Below are positions 8,401-16,863 of a stretch of DNA of 64,000 nucleotides, piece after piece. The translations under genes and the position numbers were made by a program. Every line of letters begins with the position of its first letter. The stretch's first letter is position 1. The notes beneath the pieces are model-generated. The model did no database searches, was not told where the DNA came from, and worked only from the letters and a program-made list of their open reading frames with translations. Origin of the DNA: Pseudomonas brassicacearum (lineage in GTDB: Bacteria > Pseudomonadota > Gammaproteobacteria > Pseudomonadales > Pseudomonadaceae); contig NZ_CP045701.2 in NCBI RefSeq assembly GCF_009601685.2, forward strand, positions 4,278,001 through 4,342,000, written 5' to 3'.

Positions 8401-10800
8401 GCACTTGGCGAGCTACTGGAGCGCGGTATATCAGAGGCCTTTCTTGATGACTTTCGAAAAGCCTACCGCGAAGCATGGACAGAGTACGCTCAGCTCGACT
8501 TGCGCCCGGCTCTGCCTTCGACACTCGTAATCCCTAAAGACACTATTGATGGCTTGACGGCCGTGACGCTTCACAAAAGCGCTCCACTCGTTGAAACGAT
8601 CTACATTGACGACGGTTCGCGGCCAACTTTTCAACAAATTTTGGCTTCTTTTGGTCGCATCACAATTGATGTGGGAGGTACAGCGACTGCAAGCTGTATC
8701 AGAGCGCTAGCAACGTATCTGGGTTGTAAGGCCCAGCCAATTCATGAAGACTCAATATCCGTCACCACAGACGGCGTTCCTTTTTTTCCGAGTGCAACGG
8801 ATGAGCTGCTCGTAAGCAAAGATTGTGAATGGATCGCCGACCTCGCTGTTCTGGTGCTGGAAGTGAGCTCAAATCTAAGCAACCAGAACACCCTTCGAGC
8901 TCGCCAGGCGCTGGGAGGGGCTATCCGTCGAGTACGGCTGCGTTTTGTCCGAGAAATCACGGTCTCGATAGATGGAAGCTCAAGCACTCTGCCAGACGAG
9001 CTTGACGGCATACTTCCGGTTGCCAACGAAGAATATCCAACAGTCCTGTGTGAGGGGCAGTTTTTGAATTGGTCTACCCTGTCCATGATCGCGTCGGCCG
9101 TGCCCGCGGCGATAGGCAGACCGGGATTAACGGACGCTTTTCGCCTGACATTTTCTGCGTTTGGAAACGAGATGTCGCGGGACGGTCATGAGCTGAAAGC
9201 ACCCTCGGATTTGCAACTCGCTCGAGCACTTGGACGACCCGTCTCTCGGATCACCGAGCTGAGGCGATCGCTTCGTGCGACCACGCCGCGTTTATTGGAG
9301 TATTTGATCCCGTCCGTCCACGCCATGGGGCATACCGACCTGGCTGCAATATTGATCGAGCGGACCGACGAATTCAGAGATGATTCCGACGTGATGACCG
9401 TTATTTCTGGTTACGGTATACCCTCCGACCAAGCCGAAAGAATCGTCAGCGCCTGCCGAGACGCCGACACACTTAGCGGCCTACGGCATGAGCTAGGGCT
9501 TGAGTTCAACGTACTGAACGCGAGCCTAGTTGCGCTTGGTCGATCTCCGCTGGAGTTCAAGAAAAGGTTAACGGAGCGTTTCTCCTCCCGCGTTGAGCAT
9601 CGGCGTGCTGAGGTTGAGCGAGCCGTACGGGATGCGTACACCCAATCCATTGAAGCAGACGGAGCCCTTCAGGCCTATCGCGAAGCAGTCGCTTTGAAAT
9701 GGCTCCACCTGCCAGATGATTGGGTGGAACGATTCGATGATATTGATACACAGCAGGTAGATGAGGAAATCGATAGACAGGTAACCCTCCGCCTTGGTGC
9801 AGGCCCTTTTCCCAATGGCAGTCCCATCGACGGCGTCCGCCAGCACAACCGCCAACTACTCACGCGGATTGCGGAACATTTGCAACGTTTGGTCAGAGCT
9901 TGGGCGAAGTGCAATTCGACGCCACTTGATGAACTTTGGTTGCAAGGACCTGAACGCCTGATTCGAGCTGCACTGTCATCCGGTACGCTTGACTTCGAGT
10001 CCCTCAACGAGAGATCCGTCCCCTCCGCACTTCACCGAGCGAGCCTCTGGCCAAATCAAATGCCGGAAAGCCTGGACACTGTTGCGCTCGGTCTTTCCGA
10101 TAGTGATCTGGCATTCGAAGCATTAGAGGAGCGTGAACGAGAAACGCGCAGACAGAAAGAACGTCGTAGTTTGCAGTTTGGGGAATTAGAAATCGATGGT
10201 GGTGCTCAGGGTTGGTATGATGCAGTTGCGCAAGCCATGCAAGAGACTCTTGCGAGTGGAGGATTCAAAACGCGGTCCGGTCCTGCGGCATTACAAGTCT
10301 TTGGCCCTCGAACTACCCCTAGACCGACTAAGCGCGGCACAAGCAATCGAGGTGATGATCCACAGTATTTGAGTCAAGAACAACGCGACCTCATCGGTTT
10401 CGCCGGGGAGCTCGCCGCCTATCAATATTTACGCAATAAACATCGAAATATGCGGCCCGAATACTGGGTATCTTCGATGGGCCGCAGGTATCTAGGGCTT
10501 CCGCCAGAGAGTGATCAAGGATTCGACTTCAAAGTATCGGACGCGAAAGGCTTCATTCATTACGAGGTCAAAGCGCATGTCGCGGATCCAGGACACATCG
10601 ACCTAGAGCGCTCTCAAGTAACTGCGGCAGTAACGATGCGCCATGATGGAACCAACCGCTGGCGTATTCTCTATGTCGCGAACGTACGAGGTCCTAACGT
10701 CGCAGTTTATGAGCTGCCCAATCCATATTCCCTAGGTGCAAGTCGGCTATTCCGGGAAAGTCATCAGCAGGGTGTCCGTTTCACTGTCATGCGTGAATAG
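5470..10800 (+). CDS. sacsin-like GHKL ATPase with C-terminal DUF3883/NOV nuclease-like domain
   Basis: A 1776-residue protein. Residues of about 50-400 form a sacsin/HSP90-type GHKL ATPase: ELIQNAYDGA (Glu72, Asn76) is the N box, DVCNTGSGF from Asp104 is the G1 box and GHKGLGF at 135-141 is the G2 box. A long middle section of about 1200 residues has no motif I recognise. The C-terminus (about 1645-1770) matches the DUF3883/NOV family: GFAGELAAYQYL, then GFDF (Asp1686) and YEVKAH (Glu1699, Lys1701), which is a PD-(D/E)XK-like D-x(n)-ExK arrangement. Proteins that join sacsin-type ATPases to DUF3883 occur often in defence regions (family knowledge). An ATP-gated nuclease is inferred. An AGGGAAG precedes the ATG. 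It sits in accessory DNA with a helicase, a GNAT protein and a DUF4365 gene. Confidence 0.85.
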   Translation: MSIDVTAPAPGAFSESDTCTIEISPSGYLEQILDRELKLTLHGIELGSERDDSMRQLTDTAATLYDGRILRELIQNAYDGAGGGVDAHILVKLDLSSAPHAMLDVCNTGSGFSRADVDSIVNPARSRKQPGNSIGHKGLGFRSVTLISHDPQIYSSQADNKAAQFDGFCFRFADEQAQRERLLHLAEPDLAERAVGKTHSLQLPLVINSFPDDIQDYASHGFATVIRLPLTDRMAASRMEKEWQSLFDERAPLNLFLPKLTKLVFEKIDPDGTTSRRELTRRRYPLNRPLKIDNLEIEEIVVDNRSYLFISRAVDQMRFLRAVDAAVEQRHKVERWRNWTGAPTVSIAIPLGFEVPEGRYYAFLPMETPCPFNGHLDAPFFPDPDRKGLSLDNALNQELVKVAAEMCIDLIYGVAAANINLVSYVHAAVDAITWAPADHVLTAFQAKGLAHETLPLPTMSPPGSDARWATLDHVFDWQDDQYKSLRATWIAKVTGEFLLRRKLGARRVAALRSLADDVGLPLEPENDRLAKWVPLLAADLERQRKATAANWEDFYTDLSVRKDILEQLRGKPIFRNEARKLVRAEGAKSVAGEPVQFFINADPGRVTKKKKRLDDAGVFPPSCITKGLEFADPTLAWSADVVTAFVNAGLASEFRLINLVSRLGTLLGTRPRARDALSVLTWAFRTWKQNRTPDFDEALQTAGLWVPLASGGIGKASLAYFSAGWRDTLGNLLTDLCKEASHDKQIAGIAKTMLPDWNEWNTGPGQSAQDWRDFLKIAGVRDGLPWSKGAAVRMDSPAWQSLRYGFLPTQNFELELGICWRKAVAQSRDLGYQSGDYVTNGVPYLYGQASYDTMNGAARLAYGRLIIHALTKIPAEAMVTTLSRRGVRSDYIHWPSAIAAFLKSTAWIPASAGDDFEGLTLGQCWLGSRSDIPRFVPRPERMVRELIENNRYLQEMLSGKLNVPAWSDPKSAPRRIAALGELLERGISEAFLDDFRKAYREAWTEYAQLDLRPALPSTLVIPKDTIDGLTAVTLHKSAPLVETIYIDDGSRPTFQQILASFGRITIDVGGTATASCIRALATYLGCKAQPIHEDSISVTTDGVPFFPSATDELLVSKDCEWIADLAVLVLEVSSNLSNQNTLRARQALGGAIRRVRLRFVREITVSIDGSSSTLPDELDGILPVANEEYPTVLCEGQFLNWSTLSMIASAVPAAIGRPGLTDAFRLTFSAFGNEMSRDGHELKAPSDLQLARALGRPVSRITELRRSLRATTPRLLEYLIPSVHAMGHTDLAAILIERTDEFRDDSDVMTVISGYGIPSDQAERIVSACRDADTLSGLRHELGLEFNVLNASLVALGRSPLEFKKRLTERFSSRVEHRRAEVERAVRDAYTQSIEADGALQAYREAVALKWLHLPDDWVERFDDIDTQQVDEEIDRQVTLRLGAGPFPNGSPIDGVRQHNRQLLTRIAEHLQRLVRAWAKCNSTPLDELWLQGPERLIRAALSSGTLDFESLNERSVPSALHRASLWPNQMPESLDTVALGLSDSDLAFEALEERERETRRQKERRSLQFGELEIDGGAQGWYDAVAQAMQETLASGGFKTRSGPAALQVFGPRTTPRPTKRGTSNRGDDPQYLSQEQRDLIGFAGELAAYQYLRNKHRNMRPEYWVSSMGRRYLGLPPESDQGFDFKVSDAKGFIHYEVKAHVADPGHIDLERSQVTAAVTMRHDGTNRWRILYVANVRGPNVAVYELPNPYSLGASRLFRESHQQGVRFTVMRE

Positions 10801-11027
10801 CAATTGCCCGGTGAGCGCATGCGCAAATTATTCTGTTGGAGTTGGCTCGCCAACCGTGAGCCAAACTTTGAATTGCCAACCAAGATGTAAGCATGCCAAT
10901 CGCCCGCGCCCGCTTCCAGCTCGGCTCGAATGCCCAGATCCAGTAATCGTTTATAGATGGCAATCTCGCCAAGAAGGCCAGCCACCAATCGCTTCTCATT
11001 GAGTATCCCGGGGCAGGCCACGCGCAC
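10764..11027 (-). CDS. small ORF, possible gene remnant
   Basis: An 87-codon frame with a GTG start, preceded by AGAAGG, overlapping the 3' end of the sacsin-like gene by 37 bp. The central segment (LVAGLLGEIAIYKRLLDLGI, then AELEAGAGDWHAYILVGNSK) looks like the start of a PD-(D/E)XK-type domain. The last 30 residues look like read-through in an unrelated frame. It may be a truncated nuclease-family gene. The rest of 10,801-11,102 shows nothing else recognisable, apart from a short direct repeat (CCGACCTTC) near 11,030 and 11,051. Confidence 0.3.
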   Translation of the reverse strand: MRVACPGILNEKRLVAGLLGEIAIYKRLLDLGIRAELEAGAGDWHAYILVGNSKFGSRLASQLQQNNLRMRSPGNCYSRMTVKRTPC

Positions 11028-11102
11028 CGACCTTCTGCTAAGTGTCAGTGCCGACCTTCAGAGCACAGTTTCAAGCCTTGAACGGACGACCAGAGCTTTG
11101 AG

Positions 11103-12317
11103 CTATGGCGATGGTAGCCAGGCCCTCTGATCAGCAGTGCCATGTTTACGGAGAAATGACTGCATTGCATCCGAGACTGGTCGCTCAATATGAAAGTCTC
11201 CGTAGCGCTCAAGGAAATCGGCCCAGCGAGCCAACAACAAACCCCTCCGCCGATACTTCGGCGCGAACCATATCCAGTGCAGCGCCCACTGACCTTTGTG
11301 CGGGCCCGACGATTCAGGTAAAAATCCACAAGCGCCAGCGATCGTACCTTCAGCGTCTCCAGCGAAAAGATAACCGTGCCAACCCTCTGAGGCTGGACTA
11401 GTCGCAGAACCATCCCACTGAACCCGGTCGTAGCCAAACTCGCGCCTGAACGCCCTGGCTCGCTGCAAGACTTCCTCATGCATCCAAAGCGGGCTTGACG
11501 GATCAACGAGCTCCCCCCTAGGGACGACAGCAAGCCGCTGCGCGAACAGAGAGTTCGGCAAGGGCTCGTAGAGCTGGCGAGTCCACTCATGCTCTGCGTG
11601 GTGGATGCGTTCGTCTACAGAGCTGTTGGTAAGGTAGCGATGCTTGCAGTAGTCGCAAATGACGAACTCCTGTGGTTTAGGTTCGCTGTAGTTGGGCCCA
11701 CGCACTTCAAGCCGAATCGCAGCTTTTCCCCTCCAGGTCATTGCGAACTTATATCCCGAAGCGTCCTTGTGGTGGGTTACAGAGATATCCCCTTCCCCAG
11801 CGTTTGGATCAGCTTTGAGCACAAAGCACTGCTTTCCACGGTAGTGTCGGTACATCAGGACCGAAAGTTCACTGTTCGTCAGCAGCTTCTTCTCGTTGAT
11901 TTCCGGGGTCAGGGCGGCGACCAACCTGCTCGGGTCTACCTGCAGGCCGAGATGTTCCATATCGATCAGCAGCCCTACCGTATCCACTGCCGTTAGCCCC
12001 TCATACCCACTCACTTCATCTTCAGGGTATTCCGGCTTGTAGTAGACGGTCTGCCTGGGAATCGAAAGCGGATCAATCAATGTCTTGAATAGCCGTTCGA
12101 TCGCGCTGTAGCGGCGGCGCTCAGTCAAGATCAGATAGTCGCCAAACTCTACAAAAGCCGTGACTCGATTGACCATGAGCTGACGCTCAAAGCGTGTCAT
12201 CGAGTGGCTGCTGGATAGCGAGCGTCTATCCTCACTGAGGATACTGTAGAGCTCAGCAAGCGTGTTGCTCTCAATAAAACGGTCCATGAGCATCCAAAGG
12301 GAAGGCGAATGCAGCAT
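11103..12317 (-). CDS. zinc-finger GNAT protein with Eco1/ESCO-like layout
   Basis: A 404-residue protein from the ATG at 12317 (an in-frame TTG at 12344 would add 9 residues; neither has a clear ribosome binding site). Residues 1-210 have no motif I recognise. A C-x2-C-x14/15-H-x2/3-H zinc finger follows (Cys221, Cys224, His239/His240, His243). The C-terminus is a GNAT-like acetyl-CoA domain with WIWFAPKYRRRG around 349-360, then ERPVSDAMQSFLRKHG. A CxxC...HxxH finger followed by a W-x-x-x-x-x-x-RRxG loop and a short S/P-rich tail with FxxK(H/Y)G is the layout of the sister-chromatid cohesion acetyltransferases Eco1/ESCO. The resemblance is by eye. The gene converges on the sacsin-like gene and follows the helicase on the same strand after about 320 bp. 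Confidence 0.65.
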   Translation of the reverse strand: MLHSPSLWMLMDRFIESNTLAELYSILSEDRRSLSSSHSMTRFERQLMVNRVTAFVEFGDYLILTERRRYSAIERLFKTLIDPLSIPRQTVYYKPEYPEDEVSGYEGLTAVDTVGLLIDMEHLGLQVDPSRLVAALTPEINEKKLLTNSELSVLMYRHYRGKQCFVLKADPNAGEGDISVTHHKDASGYKFAMTWRGKAAIRLEVRGPNYSEPKPQEFVICDYCKHRYLTNSSVDERIHHAEHEWTRQLYEPLPNSLFAQRLAVVPRGELVDPSSPLWMHEEVLQRARAFRREFGYDRVQWDGSATSPASEGWHGYLFAGDAEGTIAGACGFLPESSGPHKGQWALHWIWFAPKYRRRGLLLARWADFLERYGDFHIERPVSDAMQSFLRKHGTADQRAWLPSP

Positions 12318-12641
12318 CTTGCCAACCGTTCTCGGAGCAGGCAATGCGCTTTATGCGCCACGCACATAGCGTCATTGTTGCCGGCTGACTTCGCTGAATC
12401 CTTCTCGTATTTCGGCTGGTGGAGCGAAAAGCGTTGTGATCGGCCTAGTCAAAATCCCGCATTGATCTACATGCTGGGAGCACGGCAAACCGTTGGTTAA
12501 AGACTGTCCGTAAAGACTGCAATCTGGAAATGCGAAGAACCGAAAGTCCGCCCGTGGAGCTAAACGCTAGGTAAATCTAGGTCATCCACGATGGCGAAAC
12601 ACACGAAGCGGCCAGGCGTACTCCTCAGCCGCTTTGTGGAA
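12318..12641. other. intergenic region, helicase to GNAT gene
   Basis: About 320 bp between two minus-strand genes. I see no recognisable gene, strong hairpin with a T tract, or repeat. It could hold a promoter for the zinc-finger GNAT gene. Confidence 0.3.
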
Positions 12642-15620
12642 TCAATTCTCTGGTTCGTTGACCAGCCAGTAAGCCTTCGCTGCCCCTCCCTGCCTCGCGT
12701 AACTGATACAGAACGCCATAAGATCACTCAGGTGAGCATTGATAGCCGAGCGGCGAATGCCAGGCTGAACGCCGATCACGGAAAACGTGAGCTTGGTGGC
12801 CGGTGTAGTTTTCAACAGCTGAGTAACGTCGGCTCTGTTGCCGCGAACAAAGTAGGAGGGTGATGTGTGCCTTGGAAGCATCCTATCTTCCATGTGCTGA
12901 ACAATCGTCGGCACGTTGCAGTAATAGACCGACTTGACCAACTGTCCTGCCACCTCGTAGACATCACCCACACGGCCTCCACTTGGTGGCCCACCCGCAC
13001 CTTTGCAGTGGTAGAAGCTGACGTTGACCTCATCCTCAGCATTCTTGGTGACGCAGATATAATCCGCGGCCTCCCCCGCCCTGTGGTCGTAGAAGAGTCC
13101 TTGAACATCCGGCAGGTTGACCAAGTGTCGCTCCAGGTGCTCCTGCACGGTCAGGTTTCCCGCGAGCAAGGCTCGCTTTCGCAACGTCTCGGGGGATTGA
13201 TCCTGGGGTAGAAATTCGATGTGTATGCCACAGCCCCTCCAATCGATGATCTCTGCATCGCCAGGAGCCAAACGTTCGGTTTGCAGCAACGGTGCAGCCA
13301 TCAAATTCATCCCCTCAAAGGATGATTTATCGGCGGCATAGAACACTGGACTGTGTTCACAGAGCCAGTCCGCCATTGCAACCCAGGAATCGTGGGCAGA
13401 TTCGATTTCGACGGAGACGTCAGGATCCAGACACGTCACCATCCGTGCGTTTGCCAAGTGAAATCGCATTGGCACCACGCCGAAGGCGCTAACCAGCGAA
13501 AAGGCTAATTGTCCCGCCGGTAGATTGCACTGAAAGTTCTGGATGTCCCACTCAACCAATCTCGAATATTGAACGCGCTGTTGGGTGGCAGCCCGAAAGC
13601 GGACTTTCGGGTTGTTTTTGAATCCGCTTTTAGGCCAGTTCGCCGCTATGACCACATCTGGTAAACGACTCAAAGGCTTGCTAGAGCGCACGATGTCTAA
13701 CTGGGTTGCGCTAAAAGGCGCATTACCGGAGAGGCGTCCGTTCAAGGTTTGCACCCACTCAACGAAATCAAGGATCGAGAGGCGCTGATTGCTCCATATC
13801 CGGGAACTGCTGCTTGCGCCAATCGTTTCCTTGACCTGTCCATTCATACCGCTGCCGAAGAAGTGTCCTTGGGAGAAGACTCGACTGTCGCCAGCTGTCA
13901 CCGCCCTCTCCGCCTGGGGGCCAGTGAGGGTTCGATAAGTCTCTCCCTGCGAGTTGAACGTCGTGTTCTTCAGCCCAACGTTGTAAAACTTGACCTCCTC
14001 CAAGCCCGCGCGCGCCCTGCTGGTCTGTTGGTAGCTAAGCGGTCTGCAGCCACCGGGAGCAATCGTGTCCATGATGCTGAGGTAAAGCTTTTCCGTTCGA
14101 CGGGTCGACCCTATGTAGCAGAGTTTTGCCGCCTCGAAAAACATCAAGAGAAACACGTCGTGACGCACATCGATCAGAGCATCAGAGATGGCCCAATTGG
14201 GAGACGTCTCGTCTGCCGTCAAAACCAACGAGATTGTCCCGTCTTGCGTTCCCCACTGCTTCACAATCCGCAAATGCCGCCCAATCGTGGATTCAAGGAG
14301 TCCAAAATTCGGTGGCTCGTCACACTCGAAAACACGTACATGGGCATATAAATTAAAAGACAGCGGCGAGACAGATTCGTAGTCAGATTCGGCAATCTTC
14401 CTCACGGGGAGCCTTTCCATAAACTCCTGCTCCTCCAGAGATCCCGCGAGTTGAGCGATCGCAGCCTCATCAATCATCTGCGCAAGATTTACGCCTTCCT
14501 TAAGAAGAAACGCTGTTGCCTCCTTGATACGGAAAGTTGGTGCAATCAGCGTTGGCGGGCCTGTGGTTTCGTCCACACGGGCGAAGCGTCCAATGAATTG
14601 AATTGTGGGCACCAGAGACTGGTGGGGAGCATGGAGCGCCGCCACCTTGAGTTTCGGAAAGTCATAACCCTCCCCGAACATGTCCACGCAAACGATCGCT
14701 TCCAGCGCACCGGTGATTAGCCTTTCCTCAATCGCCTCCTGCTGACGTTTCGTAAGTTTGCTGCTAATGGCCTCGACCGCTATGCCCAGGCCTTGATAGA
14801 GCGGCACTAGATCCTGTGCGGCCTTGATAGTCCCTGCACGTACAAACAGCCTATGATCGAACCCGTTTGCCCTGTCCTCGTTAAGCTGCTGAACAGCCGC
14901 CCGAGCTATGGCTTGATCAACGTGTTCATCATCGAGTTCGTCTTCGATCGGTGCCGCACAGAAGTTAATTGGCTCAAAGGCCCCCTCATCGACAGCCCGC
15001 ATTACCGGATATCGATAAACGAGCTTCCCTAGAATGACGCGCCCATCTCGTCGAAAGGGCGTTGCCGTGAGAAACAAGAACCGAGCTTTTGTGAAGTGTT
15101 CTACGTAGGCCATCCAGGAATCGGCCGGAGCATGATGGGCTTCATCGAAGATCACAAGATCGAAGAGGTCCGACGGCGCACCAGGGGCTAGGTCGGGTGA
15201 TGAGCTTGAAGGTGTCGAAACGACGACGTCGTAGGCTTGAAGCAATTGCCATTCTTCAAGGGATTGAGGACGGCCGATATGCAGGTGCACGTCGGGAAGC
15301 GGACAATCTTCAGCTAGCGCACCAATCCGGCGGAGTGTGGACATGACAGAAATATGTGAATGCACCTGTTTTCTCAAGGCGCTTGAAGGTTCCACTATCA
15401 GTACACGCGCCGGCCCCAGCAGCATGGGAAGCGCCATCATCAAGGAGGTCTTTCCATAGCCAGTGGGCAAACAGACGATGGCAGGGTCGTCCTGCACGGA
15501 AAAATGCGCCAAAACTGCGTGCAACGCACCCAACTGTCCAGGTCTGAATCCATGATTGGGAGTACGCTGCTGTTGAAACAGATTCAGCGTCCCCGCTTGC
15601 TCAACAAAAAAATTCGGCAC
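12642..15620 (-). CDS. SF2 DEAH-type helicase with C-terminal nuclease-like extension
   Basis: A 992-residue protein. I chose the GTG at 15620 because AAAGGAGG lies 7 bases upstream; an ATG at 15719 would add 33 poorly conserved-looking residues. Helicase motifs: Walker A PTGYGKT (52-58), DEAH (159-162), TATPF (185-189) and motif VI QFIGRFAR (341-348). The order resembles the restriction-type (UvrB/ResIII) SF2 helicases. About 600 further residues follow. Near 853-873, ADYICV followed by FYHCK resembles the D...xxK core of a PD-(D/E)XK fold and is followed by a helical VYEVAGQLVKSV, as in helicase-nuclease fusions of defence systems. That part is tentative. No methylase or specificity subunit is nearby, so it is not an ordinary restriction-modification system. 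Confidence 0.82.
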   Translation of the reverse strand: MPNFFVEQAGTLNLFQQQRTPNHGFRPGQLGALHAVLAHFSVQDDPAIVCLPTGYGKTSLMMALPMLLGPARVLIVEPSSALRKQVHSHISVMSTLRRIGALAEDCPLPDVHLHIGRPQSLEEWQLLQAYDVVVSTPSSSSPDLAPGAPSDLFDLVIFDEAHHAPADSWMAYVEHFTKARFLFLTATPFRRDGRVILGKLVYRYPVMRAVDEGAFEPINFCAAPIEDELDDEHVDQAIARAAVQQLNEDRANGFDHRLFVRAGTIKAAQDLVPLYQGLGIAVEAISSKLTKRQQEAIEERLITGALEAIVCVDMFGEGYDFPKLKVAALHAPHQSLVPTIQFIGRFARVDETTGPPTLIAPTFRIKEATAFLLKEGVNLAQMIDEAAIAQLAGSLEEQEFMERLPVRKIAESDYESVSPLSFNLYAHVRVFECDEPPNFGLLESTIGRHLRIVKQWGTQDGTISLVLTADETSPNWAISDALIDVRHDVFLLMFFEAAKLCYIGSTRRTEKLYLSIMDTIAPGGCRPLSYQQTSRARAGLEEVKFYNVGLKNTTFNSQGETYRTLTGPQAERAVTAGDSRVFSQGHFFGSGMNGQVKETIGASSSSRIWSNQRLSILDFVEWVQTLNGRLSGNAPFSATQLDIVRSSKPLSRLPDVVIAANWPKSGFKNNPKVRFRAATQQRVQYSRLVEWDIQNFQCNLPAGQLAFSLVSAFGVVPMRFHLANARMVTCLDPDVSVEIESAHDSWVAMADWLCEHSPVFYAADKSSFEGMNLMAAPLLQTERLAPGDAEIIDWRGCGIHIEFLPQDQSPETLRKRALLAGNLTVQEHLERHLVNLPDVQGLFYDHRAGEAADYICVTKNAEDEVNVSFYHCKGAGGPPSGGRVGDVYEVAGQLVKSVYYCNVPTIVQHMEDRMLPRHTSPSYFVRGNRADVTQLLKTTPATKLTFSVIGVQPGIRRSAINAHLSDLMAFCISYARQGGAAKAYWLVNEPEN

Positions 15621-15852
15621 CGCAATCCCTCCTTTGGATCCGATTGAAGCGTACTCTGGTGCCGTTTTTGTGCAAGTGGTAAGGGTGTGGTTGGGTTGCG
15701 GGGAAAGTGAATTCAGCACCGACGACGGATCACCACCGGCCTGCAGAGATCATTTGTAGTTAGCTAATAAACATGCGTCATTTTATCCAGTGATCAAAAA
15801 ATAAAACGGCATTGAATGTCCCTCCTTCAACAAGCGCAAGAGACAGAGTTAG

Positions 15853-16656
15853 ATGGACCTAATGACAGAAAATCTTCCTATGAGAACGAAGTCCCATGTA
15901 GTTGACGATCAAGCAACCGCTTTAGTAAAAAAAGCCGTTGCAAAAAAAGGCTGGATTTATAGAGACTTACCAAAAGACTACGGTCTGGACGCGGAAATTG
16001 AGATTGTCAAGAAGCGAGGCTCAGTGACCGGCGCACTTATACGATTGCAGATCAAAGGAACCAGGACTGATAGAGGTAAAATCCGCCTGAAGTCCACGAC
16101 CGCGCGTTATTTGTCTGTTTCGTTAATTCCCGTGCTACTGATCGACGTAAATGTCACTACCGGGGCCATTCGGGCGCTACCTGTCGAACAGGGTCATTTG
16201 ACCCCACGTAAACCCACCGCCAAAACAATCTCTGTAAGTATGAAAGGATCCTTCCAGCTCAGTAAGGGATGGAAGGACATCAAGAAGATCGCAGTCGAAC
16301 ATCAAACGTCCATCTTAGACATCAACAGATATACACTTTATAACGCTTCGGCCCAGCTGATTCGCTACATCGACCTGCTGATAAATTTCGGAGGGGACGC
16401 AGATATCATGCTGAAGTGGATGCGGGCATTTGCGCCCGACGATGCCTTAACTTCCAACTACGGTTACGCAGTCTACTTACGAGACCAGCTTAAAAATGAT
16501 CCTAAACTTCTAGATCGGTTACGTCTCCTCGTAATGGATTTTTATCCGGAACTTGAGAAAAAAATCGACAAATCAATTGCATTGCAACGCTCAGGAGGTC
16601 TTTCAGAGCGAGCGAGGCAAGTAGTCGCCATCAGCTACCCCCACAGCAAAAGCTGA
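15853..16656 (+). CDS. DUF4365 domain protein, predicted nuclease-like
   Basis: A 267-residue protein. Residues of about 15-150 match DUF4365, a PD-(D/E)XK-type family: YGLDAEIEI (Asp46, Glu48) followed by IRLQIKGT (Gln66, Lys68). The C-terminal 120 residues are helical and unrecognised. It is divergent from the helicase gene and lies between it and the tRNA. The promoter region at 15,740-15,850 is clearly AT-rich compared with the core genome. The start is uncertain: the ATGs at 15853 and 15862 both lack a strong ribosome binding site. DUF4365 proteins are often found in defence and mobile regions (family knowledge). Confidence 0.72.
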   Translation: MDLMTENLPMRTKSHVVDDQATALVKKAVAKKGWIYRDLPKDYGLDAEIEIVKKRGSVTGALIRLQIKGTRTDRGKIRLKSTTARYLSVSLIPVLLIDVNVTTGAIRALPVEQGHLTPRKPTAKTISVSMKGSFQLSKGWKDIKKIAVEHQTSILDINRYTLYNASAQLIRYIDLLINFGGDADIMLKWMRAFAPDDALTSNYGYAVYLRDQLKNDPKLLDRLRLLVMDFYPELEKKIDKSIALQRSGGLSERARQVVAISYPHSKS

Positions 16657-16820
16657 AAACTGCCTGACGAGCCGTCAACTAGGTCCATCCCTGCCCTCCA
16701 TCGCCGAAATTACTGCGGGGGGACATTGGCACCCAGAAATCTTGCGCCCATCTCCTCCGAAAGAGGTGAGGATTCCATCAAAAGCCAGTCGTTTTGTAGG
16801 GGTAAAAACGATCAAAAATA

Positions 16821-16853
16821 AAAAAGGGTCGCGAGATAAAATCTCGCAACCCC
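16821..16853 (-). terminator. Rho-independent terminator after tRNA-Pro
   Basis: An inverted repeat (GGGTCGCGAGAT / ATCTCGCAACCC, one G-T pair) followed on the minus strand by T6 and more T-rich sequence. It lies 11 bp past the tRNA 3' end. Confidence 0.85.
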
Positions 16854-16863
16854 TTGAATTATA

